From Lactobacillus sp. Sy-1 (GTDB taxonomy: Bacteria > Bacillota > Bacilli > Lactobacillales > Lactobacillaceae): a stretch of 64,000 nt of DNA. Shown here one piece after another: positions 24,243-33,240 of this stretch; position 1 is the first letter of the stretch, and every line of letters starts with the position of its first letter. Made by a program: the position numbers and the translations under genes. The notes under the pieces are model-generated. The model had not been told where the DNA came from and did not search any database. It saw only the letters and a program-made list of their open reading frames with translations. The stretch lies in the NCBI RefSeq assembly GCF_019303535.1, contig NZ_JACCIU010000002.1, forward strand, positions 62,001 to 126,000. Reading direction: 5' to 3'.

Positions 24243-25877
24243 ATGAAGTTAAATCAGTTATTAAAGGTTGGTGGAGTTGCCTTTGTTGCTACACTAGGCT
24301 TAGCAGCCTGTAGTTCCAGCAAAAGTTCCACAGAATCATCCAGCACCAAAAATTTAAATTGGCAGGAGCAAACTGAGTTACAAACGTTAGACGTTTCTAA
24401 AGTAACTGACGTTGTAAGTGAAAGGGCTCAAGAAAATGCTAATGAGGGACTATTAACATTAGCAAATGGAAATACTTTAAAGCCTGGGGTTGCAACTAGT
24501 TATAAGGTTTCTAAAGATGGTAAAACCTACACATTTAATCTTCGTAAATCCAAATGGAGTGACGGATCGAAAGTAACCGCAAAGGACTTTGTGTATGGTA
24601 TGCAAAGAACCGTTAATCCTAAAACAGCTTCACAGTATTCATACTTACTAGACCATGTCCAAAACTACGCAGCCGTAACTAAGAAAACCATGCCAGTTTC
24701 ATCATTAGGCGTAAAAGCAGATGGGGACTACAAGTTAGTCGTAACCCTATCAAAGCCACAAAGTTACTTTAAGTACATAGTTTCAATGCCACCGCTGTTC
24801 CCACAATCAGAAAAAGCTGTCCAAAAGTATGGATCATCATTTGGGACTAAGAGTTCAGATCAAGTATATAACGGACCATATAAAGTTACCGGATGGAACG
24901 GTAGTAATGATACCTGGAAGTTAGTTCGAAATAAGGACTACTTCAATAATAAACAGACCAAGTTAGATCAAATTACATTTAGTGTTTCCAAGGATCCGCA
25001 AACGACACTCAATGAATATCAGAGTGGTAAATTTGATGTTGCGACCCTTTCTGGTAAACAACAGGTAAATAATTTCAAGAAATCTCCAGAACTAAATAGC
25101 CTTCCAGAATCATCTAACGTATATCTTCAACTAAATCAAAAGAATCCAGTCCTCAGAAACTTAAACGTTAGAAAAGCCCTTTCGCTAGCATTAGATCGAA
25201 AGGGCCTTACGAACGACGTTCTAGGTGATGGATCATTCACGGCCAATGGATTCGTACCTACTGACTTTGTTAAACATAACGGCAAGGAATTCTCCGATCA
25301 AGCTGCTGAAAACAATAAATTTAATGCCGTTACGTATAATTTAAGTGCGGCTAAAAAATATTGGGCAAAGGGTCTAAAACAACTGGGCAAAAAGAAGGTA
25401 ACGTTAACCCTAGTGGCTGACGACGTTTCAAAAGACACTAAGACAACCGAAGCCCTTCAAAGCAATCTAAGCAAACTGCCTGGATTGAAGGTAAACAATG
25501 AAAATCTACCAGCTAAATCCGCATCTAGCTATGGACAAAGTGGTAAGTTCGACTTGACCCTTAGCTTGTGGATTGCCGATTATCCTGATCCAATTACTTT
25601 CTTACAACTATTAGAGTCCAATAATTCATACAACTACGGGCACTGGGACAATAAACAATATAACCAATACGTAGATGCAGCAGAAGGAAAAGACGCTAAT
25701 GATGCTAATAAACGGTGGAATGATTTAGTTAATGCTGAAAAGACCCTTACCAACAACGTCGGGGTAATTCCGCTATACCAACAAGTTCTTCCACAAGTTC
25801 GCAAGGATAAAGTAAAGGGGTTAGTTTACTCCCCAACCGGACAAGGATTTAACTTTAGATACACTAGTTTAAAGTAA
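24243..25877 (+). CDS. oppA: Peptide ABC transporter substrate-binding lipoprotein
   Basis: An OppA-type (solute-binding family 5) receptor that captures peptides outside the membrane for an Opp permease. The 544-residue length fits. The lipobox L-A-A-C puts the lipid on Cys23. Family motifs include Y-T-F-N-L-R-K-S-K-W-S-D-G, V-T-A-K-D-F-V-Y and N-V-R-K-A-L-S-L-A-L-D. The ATG at 24243 has GAAAGG 10 bases upstream; the longer frame from 24183 has none. No permease genes are adjacent, so it is an orphan receptor like the two others here (55853, 59610). It is divergent from pepI. Confidence 0.9.
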   Translation: MKLNQLLKVGGVAFVATLGLAACSSSKSSTESSSTKNLNWQEQTELQTLDVSKVTDVVSERAQENANEGLLTLANGNTLKPGVATSYKVSKDGKTYTFNLRKSKWSDGSKVTAKDFVYGMQRTVNPKTASQYSYLLDHVQNYAAVTKKTMPVSSLGVKADGDYKLVVTLSKPQSYFKYIVSMPPLFPQSEKAVQKYGSSFGTKSSDQVYNGPYKVTGWNGSNDTWKLVRNKDYFNNKQTKLDQITFSVSKDPQTTLNEYQSGKFDVATLSGKQQVNNFKKSPELNSLPESSNVYLQLNQKNPVLRNLNVRKALSLALDRKGLTNDVLGDGSFTANGFVPTDFVKHNGKEFSDQAAENNKFNAVTYNLSAAKKYWAKGLKQLGKKKVTLTLVADDVSKDTKTTEALQSNLSKLPGLKVNNENLPAKSASSYGQSGKFDLTLSLWIADYPDPITFLQLLESNNSYNYGHWDNKQYNQYVDAAEGKDANDANKRWNDLVNAEKTLTNNVGVIPLYQQVLPQVRKDKVKGLVYSPTGQGFNFRYTSLK

Positions 25878-25893
25878 TCATATAACCATAGTT

Positions 25894-25934
25894 AAAAGGG
25901 GCTCCGTAAATTAATTTTACGGAGCCTCTTTTTA
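25894..25934. terminator. Strong terminator
   Basis: AAAAGGGGCTCCGTAAA pairs with TTTACGGAGCCTCTTTT, one mismatch. Confidence 0.88.
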
Positions 25935-25994
25935 CTTTATAATCAGCAACCAAATTAGCATCATAAAATTCTAAATTGCTAGCTTCTAATTTGG

Positions 25995-26300
25995 TTAATC
26001 ATCACCCATTACCTTATCACTCAAGCAGGTCCGTTTCGCTCTCGCTAAACCGGTTGCTAAATCGTTCCCATGGTACGCAAGTTCTGGGGTTAGTTCTTTA
26101 GGATCATTCGGATTGTTTTTTGAAAATAAAGAAACAAAGAAAACCCGATCCATGATCATAACCTCAATTACCTTATGGTTGCCTTCAATATCAAATGACC
26201 GCAAATTTTTATCTGAATTATCACGTAACGAATGGTCAGCAAACATTTTACCAATTAGACCATCAATATATTCTGGATTACTATAAAATTGATGTTTCAT
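25995..26300 (-). CDS. Conserved hypothetical protein, 101 aa
   Basis: A soluble 101-residue protein, no signal peptide. It includes I-D-G-L-I-G-K-M-F-A-D-H and R-V-F-F-V-S-L-F-S-K-N-N-P. The last residues are D-K-V-M-G-D-D. GGGGG lies 8 bases before the ATG at 26300. I do not recognise the family. It is divergent from the small protein at 26425, with which it may share a control region. Confidence 0.65.
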   Translation of the reverse strand: MKHQFYSNPEYIDGLIGKMFADHSLRDNSDKNLRSFDIEGNHKVIEVMIMDRVFFVSLFSKNNPNDPKELTPELAYHGNDLATGLARAKRTCLSDKVMGDD

Positions 26301-26424
26301 TTTAAATTCCCCCATTTTTATAAATCAGTTAAATTTAATTAATATTATAATTGATTTTATTACAACTTAGGTTTATATTCATACTATAAATAATTATACT
26401 ACATATTTGATTGGAGGCATGCTT

Positions 26425-26646
26425 ATGGCTGAAGACGTACTATTTAATCCTGGTAATGCAATTGCATCAGATTTCGATCCTAGTGAATTGATGCGGACAG
26501 CACAACTCACATCAGATAAGCGCACTACTAATGAAAAGGTAATGATGGTTAAAGATGAAAATGGTAAGCATTTACTATTTGAAATTGGTGACCAGGAAAG
26601 TGACCCTGATAAGGGTAAAAAATATACATTAGAGAAACGAATCTAA
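26425..26646 (+). CDS. Conserved hypothetical protein, 73 aa
   Basis: An acidic, soluble 73-residue protein (M-A-E-D-V-L-F-N-P-G-N start; V-M-M-V-K-D-E-N-G-K-H middle; Y-T-L-E-K-R-I end). GGAGG lies 7 bases before the ATG at 26425. Its function is unknown. It is followed at once by a bidirectional terminator shared with the MarR gene. Confidence 0.62.
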   Translation: MAEDVLFNPGNAIASDFDPSELMRTAQLTSDKRTTNEKVMMVKDENGKHLLFEIGDQESDPDKGKKYTLEKRI

Positions 26647-26650
26647 TATT

Positions 26651-26683
26651 AAAAAAGCTAGTGATTAAGTTCACTAGCTTTTT
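26651..26683. terminator. Bidirectional terminator
   Basis: AAAAAGCTAGTGA pairs perfectly with TCACTAGCTTTTT. It overlaps the last codons of the converging MarR gene. Confidence 0.85.
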
Positions 26684-27102
26684 GTGTCTCCAATAATTGT
26701 TTGAACGACCTTTTCAATTGAAGGAATAATTGGGGAATCAGCCTTAATTCCAGTCTGCGCAAATCGATCCTCCCACCACTTCCGTCTAATTAACTGGGCT
26801 TGGTTCAAAACCTGTTCACCAGTATCAGTAAGGCTAACTTCCAGTGATTTTCCAGGACGTGGTTGCTTCGTTACCCAACCATTATCAACTAATTTTTTAA
26901 TTTGTCTGGCCACCATTCCCTTATCCAATACTAGCTCCCTAGCAATTTGGCTCTGATTAATATTCTGGTGGTCATTAATTGTTAATAAAATACAAGCAGC
27001 TGTCGGATTCAAGTCTAATTTTTCAAACTGACTGCCGGTATCCTTGTAGTATTGACGATGTAAAATTGAAATATCCTGTGCTAAATATCCTAAATCTTTC
27101 AT
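26674..27102 (-). CDS. MarR-family transcriptional regulator
   Basis: A 142-residue winged-helix repressor of the MarR type: N-terminal dimer helix, then a helix-turn-helix I-N-Q-S-Q-I-A-R-E-L-V-L-D-K-G-M-V-A-R-Q and a wing with P-R-P-G-K-S-L-E-V-S-L-T-D-T-G. It is divergent from alsS, and two identical 18-bp palindromes lie between them, so it most likely represses alsS and itself, perhaps in response to an acid or phenolic (inference). The start at 27102 has GGAGG 13 bases upstream, longer than usual. Initiation at an ATT two codons earlier, 7 bases after GGAGG, is an alternative. Confidence 0.83.
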   Translation of the reverse strand: MKDLGYLAQDISILHRQYYKDTGSQFEKLDLNPTAACILLTINDHQNINQSQIARELVLDKGMVARQIKKLVDNGWVTKQPRPGKSLEVSLTDTGEQVLNQAQLIRRKWWEDRFAQTGIKADSPIIPSIEKVVQTIIGDTKS

Positions 27103-27137
27103 AAGAATGCCGGTTCCTCCATAATTATTCTTAAACT

Positions 27138-27155
27138 GTGTTGACAATGCAACAC
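27138..27155. promoter_or_regulatory. MarR operator 1
   Basis: GTGTTGACAATGCAACAC, arms GTGTTG and CAACAC. It overlaps the -35 (TTGACA) of the alsS promoter. Confidence 0.7.
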
Positions 27156-27170
27156 CACGGTGATTATAAT
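27141..27170 (+). promoter_or_regulatory. alsS promoter
   Basis: TTGACA at 27141-27146, 18 bases, TATAAT at 27165-27170. Confidence 0.75.
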
Positions 27171-27186
27171 TAAGTCAACTTAAGCG

Positions 27187-27204
27187 GTGTTGACAATGCA
27201 ACAC
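27187..27204. promoter_or_regulatory. MarR operator 2
   Basis: An exact second copy of the 18-bp site, 49 bases downstream of the first. It lies in the alsS transcript leader, where a bound repressor would block elongation. Confidence 0.7.
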
Positions 27205-27263
27205 CACTAACTTTCAAAAACAAGTATACCATATGTAAATAAGAATGGAATGAGGGATTAGAT

Positions 27264-28937
27264 ATGGGAAAAGAACTAACGGGGTCAAAGGCCCTAATTC
27301 AAAGCATGATTAATCAAGGAATCAAATACGTATTTGGAATTCCAGGTGCTAAGGTCGATCAACTATTTGAAGACTTACAACACAGTGATAATCCAAATGC
27401 ACCACAGTTAATTGTCACTAGACATGAACAAAATGCTGCTTTTATCGCCGCCGGAATTGGTCGATTAACCGGTAAACCAGGGGTTGTGGCTGTTACATCG
27501 GGGCCTGGGGTTTCCAACCTCGCAACGGCTTTAATCACCGCCACTGCAGAAGGCGATCCAGTAATTGCGCTGGGGGGACAAGTTAAAAGAGATGATGTAT
27601 TACGTGCCACCCACCAAAGCATTGACAGCGCTCCATTGCTAAACCAAGCAACCAAGAGTAGTCAAGAAATTGAAGAACCTAATAACATTTCGGAAGCATT
27701 TGCGAATGCTTACATGATCTCTAAATCACCTAAGAACGGGGCTGCGTTCCTATCACTACCACAGGATATTCTAGGGGAAACCGTAGACCGACCCGTAATT
27801 AAGGCGCTTCCAGAAATTACTAACGGAAGTGCTGATCGGACCAGAATTAAACAAATTGCTGAAATGCTAATGAATGCTGAAAATCCGGTCATTTTAGCCG
27901 GGATGCGGGCATCGACTGATGAAGTTAGTGATGCCATTCATAAGCTGTTGAATCGCTTTTCAATTCCAGTGGTGGAAACGTTCCAAGGATCAGGTGTGAT
28001 TTCTAGAGATCTGGAAGGCAACTACTTTGGCCGGGTTGGGTTATTTGATAACCAAATTGGAGATACGGTATTGAAGCAAAGTGACCTCGTATTAGCAATT
28101 GGATACGACCCAATTGAATACGAAGCCCGGAACTGGCATAACGAAGGAACCAGAATTATTAACGTAGATACAATTACTCCAGAAATTACTAACGATTACC
28201 AACCACAAGTAATTGTAAATGCTGATGTGGCGCAAACCCTATACGAATTGGCTGCCTTCATTCCAGAAGATACAACCCTTCCAAAAGCAACTCAAACTAA
28301 GCTAGATCAACTAAAGAAGCACTTTGATGAATCTAACGAAGCCCCTAGTCAAGAGGCAGGTGAAGGATTACACCCACTAGCAATTATCGATGCCCTTCAG
28401 GATTCTGTTAACGACGATACTACAATTACGGTGGACATCGGTAGCCATTACATCTGGATGGCACGGTTCTTTAGAGCCTACAAGCCTCGTCACTTATTAT
28501 TCAGTAATGGGATGCAAACCCTAGGGGTAGCTTTGCCATGGGCAATCGCAGCTGCCTTGACCCGTCCTGATCAACACGTGATTTCCATTTCAGGTGATGG
28601 TGGATTCTTATTCTCTGGACAGGAATTGGAAACCGCCGTTAGACTAAACCTCCCCATCATTCAGATTATTTGGGTTGATGGGTATTATGACATGGTTAAG
28701 TTCCAAGAAGTGGCTAAGTATGGTCATGACGCCGGAGTTAAATTTGGGTACGTAGACAACGTTAAGTATGCTGAAAGCTTTGGGGCTGCTGGTTTCAGAG
28801 CCAAAACGGTTACTGAGTTTAAGGCAGCTCTCCATGAGGCTAAGCAAGTAAGTGGTCCATCAATTATTGAAGTGCCTGTAAATTATAAGGACAATATCAA
28901 ACTCAAGACCCAGTTAATTCCAAATGAATTAAACTAA
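27264..28937 (+). CDS. alsS: Acetolactate synthase, catabolic
   Basis: A thiamine-diphosphate enzyme that joins two pyruvates to acetolactate, the entry to acetoin/diacetyl and pyruvate disposal. The 557-residue length suits the single-subunit catabolic form. Motifs: F-G-I-P-G-A-K near 24-30, the ThDP-activating Glu55 in R-H-E-Q-N-A-A, S-G-P-G-V-S-N, and the G-D-G-G-F-L-F-S cofactor site near 445. No regulatory subunit (ilvH/N) or alsD is adjacent. GAGGGA lies before the ATG. Regulation is through the MarR protein and twin operators. Confidence 0.92.
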   Translation: MGKELTGSKALIQSMINQGIKYVFGIPGAKVDQLFEDLQHSDNPNAPQLIVTRHEQNAAFIAAGIGRLTGKPGVVAVTSGPGVSNLATALITATAEGDPVIALGGQVKRDDVLRATHQSIDSAPLLNQATKSSQEIEEPNNISEAFANAYMISKSPKNGAAFLSLPQDILGETVDRPVIKALPEITNGSADRTRIKQIAEMLMNAENPVILAGMRASTDEVSDAIHKLLNRFSIPVVETFQGSGVISRDLEGNYFGRVGLFDNQIGDTVLKQSDLVLAIGYDPIEYEARNWHNEGTRIINVDTITPEITNDYQPQVIVNADVAQTLYELAAFIPEDTTLPKATQTKLDQLKKHFDESNEAPSQEAGEGLHPLAIIDALQDSVNDDTTITVDIGSHYIWMARFFRAYKPRHLLFSNGMQTLGVALPWAIAAALTRPDQHVISISGDGGFLFSGQELETAVRLNLPIIQIIWVDGYYDMVKFQEVAKYGHDAGVKFGYVDNVKYAESFGAAGFRAKTVTEFKAALHEAKQVSGPSIIEVPVNYKDNIKLKTQLIPNELN

Positions 28938-28982
28938 AAAAGAACCCTAGTGCGAAGATGAAATGTGCACTAGGGTTCTTTT
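28937..28982. terminator. Strong terminator, 16-bp stem
   Basis: AAAAGAACCCTAGTGC pairs perfectly with GCACTAGGGTTCTTTT. It is shared by converging genes. Confidence 0.9.
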
Positions 28983-28983
28983 A

Positions 28984-29673
28984 TTATGGCTTTATTTTAA
29001 AGTTATCAGCTGGGTTAAAGTTATGAATTAATTGGGGCCAAACCCACTTATCAGCATATTTAACCACAATTCCATTAGTAAAGAAGAAATAAATCGTTGC
29101 AAAATTAACTGCATACAACTCACCAGTCAGTAAGCTAGTGATAATAATGACAATTAGCGGAAATGATAGATCCAAAAATTGAGCTTTAATGGCACTGCCG
29201 TTCAAAAATTTGAATCTAAGGATATTACTAGTATCATCATTTGGATGCATAAAAATATTTGCACGCTGGTACATTGATACTGAAATTCCAATCATGGTCA
29301 CTCCCACAATGGAAAACAGTGACCGAACAAAGAAATTGTTATTACCAACTCCTATCGAATCAAACATCTTGATAAAAATTTGAATTCCATAGCTGAAAAA
29401 AACAACGTAAGCAATTTCTTCTAAGAATCGAATGATGTTTAACTTCATTAGTAAAAATTGATTTAAAACCGCGTTAAAAACACCGAATGCAAAGATGAAA
29501 ATGGTTGATTCAACTTTAAATTCATTCCCCAAATTGACTGCTGCCGCGGTCCATAATGCGGATCCAGTATTTGATGCAATTGTTAGACCGTTTCCTAAGG
29601 CATTAATAATCAAACCCAGTAGCAATGCTGTAATTCTAACCTTCATTGAATTTCTAGGTCGTTTATCTTCCAA
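28984..29673 (-). CDS. YczE/YitT-like integral membrane protein
   Basis: A 229-residue protein with about five to six membrane helices. N-A-L-G-N-G-L-T-I-A-S-N-T-G-S-A-L-W-T near the N-terminus is the G-x-x-L-x4-N-x-G-x2-P/L-W pattern of YczE/YyaS/YitT-family membrane proteins; a second member is at 39474. The biochemical role is unknown. The start is TTG with AGGAGG upstream. Confidence 0.7.
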   Translation of the reverse strand: MEDKRPRNSMKVRITALLLGLIINALGNGLTIASNTGSALWTAAAVNLGNEFKVESTIFIFAFGVFNAVLNQFLLMKLNIIRFLEEIAYVVFFSYGIQIFIKMFDSIGVGNNNFFVRSLFSIVGVTMIGISVSMYQRANIFMHPNDDTSNILRFKFLNGSAIKAQFLDLSFPLIVIIITSLLTGELYAVNFATIYFFFTNGIVVKYADKWVWPQLIHNFNPADNFKIKP

Positions 29674-29808
29674 ATAATTCCTCCTGTTCTTAATTTAGCC
29701 AATTATTATATTCACCTATTATTATATATAAATGGTTAGCAAAACGAAAGGTAAAGGATTAAGGATGTAAAAATGATATAATTAAGGTAATCGGTTTTTA
29801 TCTAAGGG

Positions 29809-30573
29809 GTGGTTAGTATCACATTCGGAACAATTGCGTTTTTAATTTTTATTGGAATTATTTCTGGAATCATCAATAGTATTATTGGGATGGCATCACT
29901 AATTTCATATCCGGCATTGGTATCGGTTGGGATTCCACCCGTATTAGCCAATGCCTCTAATACAGTTGCCCTTATCTGTAGTGGGGTTAGCTCGATTTTA
30001 GCATCCCTCAAGGAGCTCAAGGGCCATTTAAGAGAGGTGATCCCAATCACTGCGCTAACCGCAGGTGGTGGTTTAATCGGTTCGCTATTACTCCTAAACA
30101 GTTCAAACGAAGCCTTCTCGAAAATTGTGCCATTTCTAATCTTTTTTGCGGCATGTTCAATTTTAATTCCAAAAAAGGCTAAGGCGGACGGCCAAAAGAC
30201 TAATTCCAAAACCGTTTTATTTTGGGAATACTTAATTCTAGGATTGGTTGGGATTTACGTTGGCTACTTCGGTGCCGGGGCGGGAGTAATTATGATTGCG
30301 GTCCTTTCTAAAATTAGTGACAGTCCCTATCACGTTTATAACGCCACCAGAAATGCAGCAACGCTAGCGGCTAATTTAATTGCTTCGATTATCTTTATTC
30401 TCATTGCCCATGTTTACTGGAGTGCAATCATTCCATTGGGAATTGGATTGTTCATTGGTGGATTTATCGGTCCTTCAATCGTTAGGTTCATTCCGACTAA
30501 GATTATGCGAACCGGAGTTGGAATCTTTGCATTTATGCTATCAATCTACCTATTTGTTAAGGCATTCTTCTAA
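29809..30573 (+). CDS. TauE/SafE-family transporter
   Basis: A 254-residue permease with about eight membrane helices, of the sulfite-exporter TauE/SafE family (export or uptake of sulfur oxoanions or organic acids; substrate not inferable). Characteristic pieces are G-I-I-S-G-I-I-N-S-I-I-G-M-A-S near the start and G-Y-F-G-A-G-A-G-V-I-M-I mid-protein, the two pseudo-repeats. The GTG at 29809 sits inside the sequence AAGGGGTGGT, which is itself the ribosome binding site. The likely start is the ATC at 29818, 8 bases on, so the N-terminus is uncertain by three residues. Confidence 0.82.
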   Translation: MVSITFGTIAFLIFIGIISGIINSIIGMASLISYPALVSVGIPPVLANASNTVALICSGVSSILASLKELKGHLREVIPITALTAGGGLIGSLLLLNSSNEAFSKIVPFLIFFAACSILIPKKAKADGQKTNSKTVLFWEYLILGLVGIYVGYFGAGAGVIMIAVLSKISDSPYHVYNATRNAATLAANLIASIIFILIAHVYWSAIIPLGIGLFIGGFIGPSIVRFIPTKIMRTGVGIFAFMLSIYLFVKAFF

Positions 30574-30653
30574 GGAATTTTTTGAAATTACTTTTCTTTC
30601 ATTTTAAATGCTGTAAAATAGTAATTATTAATCATTTGAAGGAAGTGACTCGA

Positions 30654-30989
30654 TTGGATCATCAATTTATGAAAACTATTTTTGATTTTGTTAATATTCA
30701 ATCATTTTTACTACTAATATTCCTATTTATAAACATCGGATTTCAAGCTAGAAATAAACATGCAGAAGTTCAATCTGATGGATTAAGTAACTTCATTTTA
30801 ATTATCGCGTTATGTGAAAGTTTAAACTTTGCTGGTAACGCTTTGTTGAAAGACTTTTTCCTCGGCAATCGTAATCTTTCAGTTATTCTCGGAATTGCAG
30901 TTATTGTAATTTCATGGATTACAGCCATCTCATTTACAATTTGGAACTACCTTTATCTGCGCAAGTTAAGTAAGCACGTTAGTAAATAA
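30654..30989 (+). CDS. Three-helix membrane protein, 111 aa
   Basis: A small integral membrane protein: helices at about 15-32, 46-62 and 75-98, ending Y-L-R-K-L-S-K-H-V-S-K. AAGGAAGTGA lies before a TTG start at 30654; the longer frame from 30582 has no site and starts within the T-rich gap. The function is unknown. It lies 80 bases after the TauE-type gene and could be cotranscribed. Confidence 0.65.
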   Translation: MDHQFMKTIFDFVNIQSFLLLIFLFINIGFQARNKHAEVQSDGLSNFILIIALCESLNFAGNALLKDFFLGNRNLSVILGIAVIVISWITAISFTIWNYLYLRKLSKHVSK

Positions 30990-31025
30990 AAAGCAATGAT
31001 TTTTTAGTTAAAATCATTGCTTTTT
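30988..31025. terminator. Bidirectional terminator, 16-bp stem
   Basis: AAAAAGCAATGATTTT pairs perfectly with AAAATCATTGCTTTTT. Confidence 0.9.
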
Positions 31026-31032
31026 ATTTTGT

Positions 31033-32226
31033 CTATTCAGTTGCTTCTAAAGCTTCTTTTAAGGCGGTCCCTAGTCGTTTCATTCCAACTTCGATGGTTT
31101 CATCATCAACGTTTGAGAAGTTTAATCTAAAGGTCCCCTTCTTTGGTGTGTTAGGGTAGAATGAATCCCCTGGCACAAAGGCAACGTTATGTTCAACACA
31201 GGTCTTAAATAATTCCATGGTGTCAACATCACCAGGTAATTCCACCCAAATGAACATCCCACCTTCTGGATGACTATGCTTAGCATCAGCTGGAAATTCT
31301 TCCTTGATTGCCTTTAACATTAATTCGAACCGATGGTGGTATAAATCACTAATTTTCTTGATGTGTTCATAGATATCATTTTGTTCAAGGAACTTAGCGA
31401 TAATGTGTTGACTTAAGTTGTCTGAATGTAAATCAGCACTTTGCTTCATAACCACAAAGTTTGATAAAACGTCTACGTTACAGACAATCCAACCTAACCG
31501 CATTCCAGGAGCTAAAATCTTGGAGAATGTACTCATGTAAACCACCCGATCTTGAGTATCAAACTTCTTTAATGGTGGTAAGGTTTCTCCTTCATATCTA
31601 ATTGCTCCATAAGGATCATCTTCCATTACTAATAAATCATACTTATTAGCAAGTTCAACGAATTCTTTTCGGCGATCTAATGACATTGTACGGCCGGTAG
31701 GATTTTGGAAAGTTGGAATGGTATAAACTAACTTAGCTTCTGGATGAGCTTTTAAGGCTTCTTCAAACTTATCCATTCTCATTCCATTTTCATCCATTTC
31801 AACCCCGACGATATTTGCTCCGTAGCTTCGGAACACATCCAAAGTACATAAGTATGTAGGTTCTTCAACGATAACGGTATCACCAGGGTTAATAAACATC
31901 TTTGCTAATAAATCAATGGATTGTTCGGAACCAGTAGTGACTCCGACATGTTCAACGGAAGTGGACACTTCTCGATCAGCCATTAACTTCACAATTTGTT
32001 TTCTTAATACCGTTTCGCCAATTGCGTTACTATATTGTAAGGCGGTCTGACCTTCATTTTCGAAGACGCTGTCAGCCGCCTTCTGCATTTCTGAAACTGG
32101 GAATAACTCAGGTGCAGGTAGTCCACCGGCAAATGAAATAACAGCTGGATTAGCAGCGGCTTCTAGAATTTCACCAACCACGTCGTTATCAGTTTGTGGT
32201 ACTCTCTTTGAATATTCAAATGTCAT
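31033..32226 (-). CDS. PLP-dependent aminotransferase, class I/II
   Basis: A 397-residue fold-type I aminotransferase resembling LysN/2-aminoadipate and aromatic aminotransferases. F-A-G-G-L-P-A-P-E-L-F-P near the start, T-T-G-S-E-Q-S-I-D-L, N-P-T-G-R-T, and the PLP lysine in S-T-F-S-K-I-L-A-P-G-M-R are visible. It would move amino groups between an aromatic, branched or 2-aminoadipate-type amino acid and 2-oxoglutarate; the exact substrate is open. The ATG at 32226 is chosen with GGAG 9 bases upstream. It is a single leftward gene. Confidence 0.85.
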   Translation of the reverse strand: MTFEYSKRVPQTDNDVVGEILEAAANPAVISFAGGLPAPELFPVSEMQKAADSVFENEGQTALQYSNAIGETVLRKQIVKLMADREVSTSVEHVGVTTGSEQSIDLLAKMFINPGDTVIVEEPTYLCTLDVFRSYGANIVGVEMDENGMRMDKFEEALKAHPEAKLVYTIPTFQNPTGRTMSLDRRKEFVELANKYDLLVMEDDPYGAIRYEGETLPPLKKFDTQDRVVYMSTFSKILAPGMRLGWIVCNVDVLSNFVVMKQSADLHSDNLSQHIIAKFLEQNDIYEHIKKISDLYHHRFELMLKAIKEEFPADAKHSHPEGGMFIWVELPGDVDTMELFKTCVEHNVAFVPGDSFYPNTPKKGTFRLNFSNVDDETIEVGMKRLGTALKEALEATE

Positions 32227-32409
32227 ACAAATCAACTCCTCTAATAAATTTTATGGGTATGAGTGTATTATAACAACCTGTTAATTAAATTGCCATATTT
32301 TTTTAATAATTTTGTTGATAAATTTGCTTTCAAATTCTAATTTTCCTGAGTAGAATATAAACTAAGTTAGCAATAACAATAATATAAATTTATAGAAAGG
32401 ATGATTACA

Positions 32410-33156
32410 ATGAATAATAAGCTGTTTAAAACGATTATGGCGACCATTCTGGGTGGAATCTCATATAAAGTTGCTAAATCAAGTATTCAAGTAATGCGTG
32501 GAAATAACGATTTGTACGCTCCGTCTAATAATTTTTATAATCCAAATAGTCGTTTAAATGACAAGCGAATTATTTTTTTAGGATCCTCAATTACATATGG
32601 CTTAACGGCTAAGGGCGACTCATTTGTTGATTACCTAGCCACCGAACATGGTGTTAACGCACAAAAGGAGGCCCTTAGTGGGTCCACAATTGCTGGTAAT
32701 GATCCTAGTTCTTACGTCGAACGTTTAAAGAATAACGTTGTCACTAATCAGGATATTGATGCGCTAGTCTGCCAAATTTCTAATGATCAACAGCGTAATA
32801 AACCCCTTGGTGAAATCAGCAATACCTTTAATATCGATGACTTCGACCCATCAACCACCATTGGAGCGCTCGAATACATAATTTCGTATGCTAATGAACA
32901 CTGGAACTGTCCGGTAGTATTTTTTACTTGCTTAAAAAACGATGACACTGATTATGAATTGTTAAGGAAAATGGTATTTAAGCTTCAACGAAAATGGAAC
33001 TTTGAAATTATTGATCTTTGGAATAATGAATACATCCAAAACTTAAATCAGACCCATCCTGAGTACATGGCAGATAGTAACCACCCCACAAGGGCTGGTT
33101 ATCGTTATTGTTGGACCCCTGTTTTCGTCCGAGAATTAGATCAAATTGTTGATTAA
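32410..33156 (+). CDS. SGNH/GDSL-family hydrolase, membrane-anchored
   Basis: A 248-residue SGNH-fold esterase-like protein. G-S-S-I-T-Y-G is block I with the nucleophile Ser, G-S-T-I-A-G-N-D supplies the oxyanion Gly, and D-S-N-H-P-T-R-A-G-Y is block V with the Asp and His. The N-terminal hydrophobic stretch (I-M-A-T-I-L-G-G-I) could be an export signal or anchor. It may deacylate a wall or membrane glycan or lipid (inference). AGAAAGG lies before the ATG at 32410; the ATG at 32401 falls within the binding site. Confidence 0.8.
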   Translation: MNNKLFKTIMATILGGISYKVAKSSIQVMRGNNDLYAPSNNFYNPNSRLNDKRIIFLGSSITYGLTAKGDSFVDYLATEHGVNAQKEALSGSTIAGNDPSSYVERLKNNVVTNQDIDALVCQISNDQQRNKPLGEISNTFNIDDFDPSTTIGALEYIISYANEHWNCPVVFFTCLKNDDTDYELLRKMVFKLQRKWNFEIIDLWNNEYIQNLNQTHPEYMADSNHPTRAGYRYCWTPVFVRELDQIVD

Positions 33157-33190
33157 ACGGGATTCTTACTATTTGCGAATCCCGTTTTTT
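33155..33190. terminator. Terminator
   Basis: AAACGGGATTC pairs with GAATCCCGTTT, then more T. Confidence 0.87.
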
Positions 33191-33240
33191 ATTATTTAAA
33201 ATTAATTATAAATAATCTATTATAAAAAACTAATTATAAA

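Noticed and set aside
24243-25877. Complete Opp transporter operon
   Set aside because: None of the three OppA genes has permease or ATPase genes beside it in this window.
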